Of a stretch of DNA of 64,000 nucleotides, positions 62,936-64,000 are shown piece after piece. Where the stretch lies: assembly GCA_963664605.1 (NCBI GenBank), contig OY761536.1:2604001-2668000 (forward strand), in the 5' to 3' direction. This stretch comes from JAHOYW01 sp963664605. Its GTDB lineage: Bacteria > Verrucomicrobiota > Lentisphaeria > Victivallales > Victivallaceae. The notes beneath the pieces are model-generated. The model was not told where the DNA came from. It worked only from the letters and a program-made list of their open reading frames with translations, and did no database searches. The translations under genes and the position numbers were made by a program. The first letter of the stretch is position 1. Each line of letters starts with the position of its first letter.

Positions 62936-64000
62936 ATGGGAAAAGGCCGTAATATACAAGTGGGGATTGCTGCTTTTATCAGCGCTGTGTGCTTTTACGC
63001 ATTTCTCGGCAGCTATGCTTTAAACGACAATAACGAAGGTTTATATGCCGGTATTCCCCTTTGGATGGTGGAAACCGGAAATTATATACTACCCCGCCTG
63101 AATGGACTCATTTATATTGAAAAGCCGCCTATGCTTTATTGGCTGGTCGCACTTAATTTCAATGTTTTTGGCGTCAATGAATGGACAGCAAGGCTGGTTC
63201 CGGCAAGCTCAGGATTTTTGCTCGGTCTAATGTTATTCTGTTTTTTGCGCAGCAATAACCGTAAACCTGATTCAATACCGTTTTTATTAGTATGGTCATC
63301 ATGTATAGGCGTTATAGTTTTTTCCAGGATGCTTTTTTTCGATATGCTCTTCACTTTATTCTTTGGCGCTTTACTTATTTCATTGTATTTATTCAAGAAA
63401 AACCGCGAAAAACGAATATGGCTCTATCTGGCTTATATACTGGCGGCATTTTCGACATTGACTAAAGGGTTGCTGGGTATTGTCCTGCCAGCTCTTGTTA
63501 TGTTTATGTTTGTTTACTGCGAACAAACAATTCAACCCTGGTATTCACTTAAAAGGCTATGGGCTTCAATCAAAGAAATGTTCAGTTATTTTTCCATTAT
63601 CGGAATGATTATATTTTTAGTTATTGCCCTGCCTTGGCATATTCTTGCAGGCCAACAAGACCCGGGATTCTGGTACTTTTATTTTGTGAATGAACATTTT
63701 CTGCGTTTTCTGGGAACCCGGCAGCCGGACGATTATTATAACGGACCGGTTTACTATTATGTGGTACGTCTTTTCGGTTATATGGCCCCGTGGGTTATTT
63801 TTCTTCCCGCCTTCATCTGGCGCGATAAGAAACGAGTTCCTGAAAAAACGGAAGGGCCGAGCCTTGAACGCTTCTGCTGGTGCTGGTTCCTTACAATTCT
63901 TGTTTTCTTCTCTATTTCCAGAGCAAAAGCCAATTATTATATTATTGCCGGCATGCCTCCTTTGATAATGCTTTTTGTATTCCGTATGCGTGAAGCGAAA
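62936..64000 (+). CDS. PMT/ArnT-family glycosyltransferase, cut by the window edge
   Basis: An ATG at 62936 opens a frame that stays open to 64000 (355 codons). It begins MGKGRNIQVGIAAFISAV with a membrane helix, then DNNEGLYAGIP and YIEKPPMLYWL, the loop motifs of ArnT/PMT lipid-linked sugar transferases. Many hydrophobic helices follow. It would move a sugar or aminosugar from undecaprenyl phosphate to a surface acceptor. The C-terminal part is missing. Confidence 0.85.
   Translation, partial: MGKGRNIQVGIAAFISAVCFYAFLGSYALNDNNEGLYAGIPLWMVETGNYILPRLNGLIYIEKPPMLYWLVALNFNVFGVNEWTARLVPASSGFLLGLMLFCFLRSNNRKPDSIPFLLVWSSCIGVIVFSRMLFFDMLFTLFFGALLISLYLFKKNREKRIWLYLAYILAAFSTLTKGLLGIVLPALVMFMFVYCEQTIQPWYSLKRLWASIKEMFSYFSIIGMIIFLVIALPWHILAGQQDPGFWYFYFVNEHFLRFLGTRQPDDYYNGPVYYYVVRLFGYMAPWVIFLPAFIWRDKKRVPEKTEGPSLERFCWCWFLTILVFFSISRAKANYYIIAGMPPLIMLFVFRMREAK

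Noticed and set aside
1..64000. tRNA, rRNA, CRISPR arrays, insertion sequences, prophage or attachment sites
   Set aside because: Read for in all gaps; nothing with cloverleaf, repeat-spacer or transposase character was seen. Small structured RNAs could still be missed by eye.

Overview
The window reads as a moderately AT-rich chromosome segment from a Gram-negative bacterium of the PVC superphylum, most likely Lentisphaerota (Victivallis/Lentisphaera type). The reasons are two prepilin-like proteins with the FTLIELLVVISIIAILAG...LPALN start that is multiplied in that phylum, a meso-diaminopimelate-type MurE (DNPR motif), an FtsA/FtsZ pair, lipoproteins with lipoboxes, a PPi-dependent phosphofructokinase and Lentisphaerae-style small anchored proteins. 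The phylum call is inference from protein style, not from a marker gene. I found no rRNA, tRNA, CRISPR array, insertion sequence or prophage.

Layout. 1-5.8 kb (minus): a TIM-barrel sugar isomerase, then murE, murF, a UDP-glucuronate decarboxylase-like gene and a lipoprotein. 5.9-8.1 kb (minus): an M32 carboxypeptidase and rsmE. acpS follows on the plus strand, then a minus-strand run holA-bioB-bioF-bioG (biotin ring assembly plus the pimeloyl-ACP esterase) and an M42 aminopeptidase. 13.7-17.1 kb (minus): a complete creD-creB-creC envelope-stress module with a perfect CreB-tag in the promoter region it shares with the divergent peroxiredoxin gene. 18-23.3 kb (plus): a SWIM-SNF2 ATPase, two zinc-ribbon proteins and an OleB/dehalogenase-like protein that has lost two catalytic residues, meeting tail to tail a fused MFS-HEAT membrane protein. 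25.7-32.5 kb (plus): pfp-gatC-gatA, a TlpA-like/TPR protein, a 2H phosphodiesterase-like protein, a lipoprotein and a CapA-like protein.

32.5-38.3 kb: tatA-tatC (minus) faces a divergent operon for a twin-arginine DUF362 protein and a polyferredoxin with an internal twin-arginine-like segment, so export machinery and likely cargo sit together; a DUF4019-like protein and a pilin follow. 38.5-42.8 kb: ftsA and an unusual ftsZ converge on a gene fusing MurB to Ddl. 42.8-48.2 kb (minus): hisI, then a membrane-microdomain operon terB-like/nfeD/two flotillin (FloA) paralogues/small anchored protein. 48.3-52.9 kb (plus): nucleotide-sugar and polysaccharide genes (aminotransferase, glycosyltransferase, hexapeptide acetyltransferase, Gfo/Idh dehydrogenase, PMT-like membrane glycosyltransferase).

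53-58.5 kb: an orphan gene, a 297-base gap holding a promoter-like palindrome and a strong terminator, two minus-strand envelope proteins, and a kdgK-eda-BNR protein operon with a divergent AraC regulator. 59.5-64 kb (plus): an ECF sigma factor, a likely anti-sigma factor, a Spy/CnrX-like LTxxQ protein, a pilin, two paralogous anchored basic proteins and a PMT-family glycosyltransferase cut by the window edge.

The strongest leads for something undescribed are the Tat-linked polyferredoxin/DUF362 operon, the FtsZ with a degraded T7 loop beside a MurB-Ddl fusion, the double-mutant OleB homologue, the doubled flotillin operon, the ECF/Spy/pilin module and the unannotated transcription unit near 53.9 kb.
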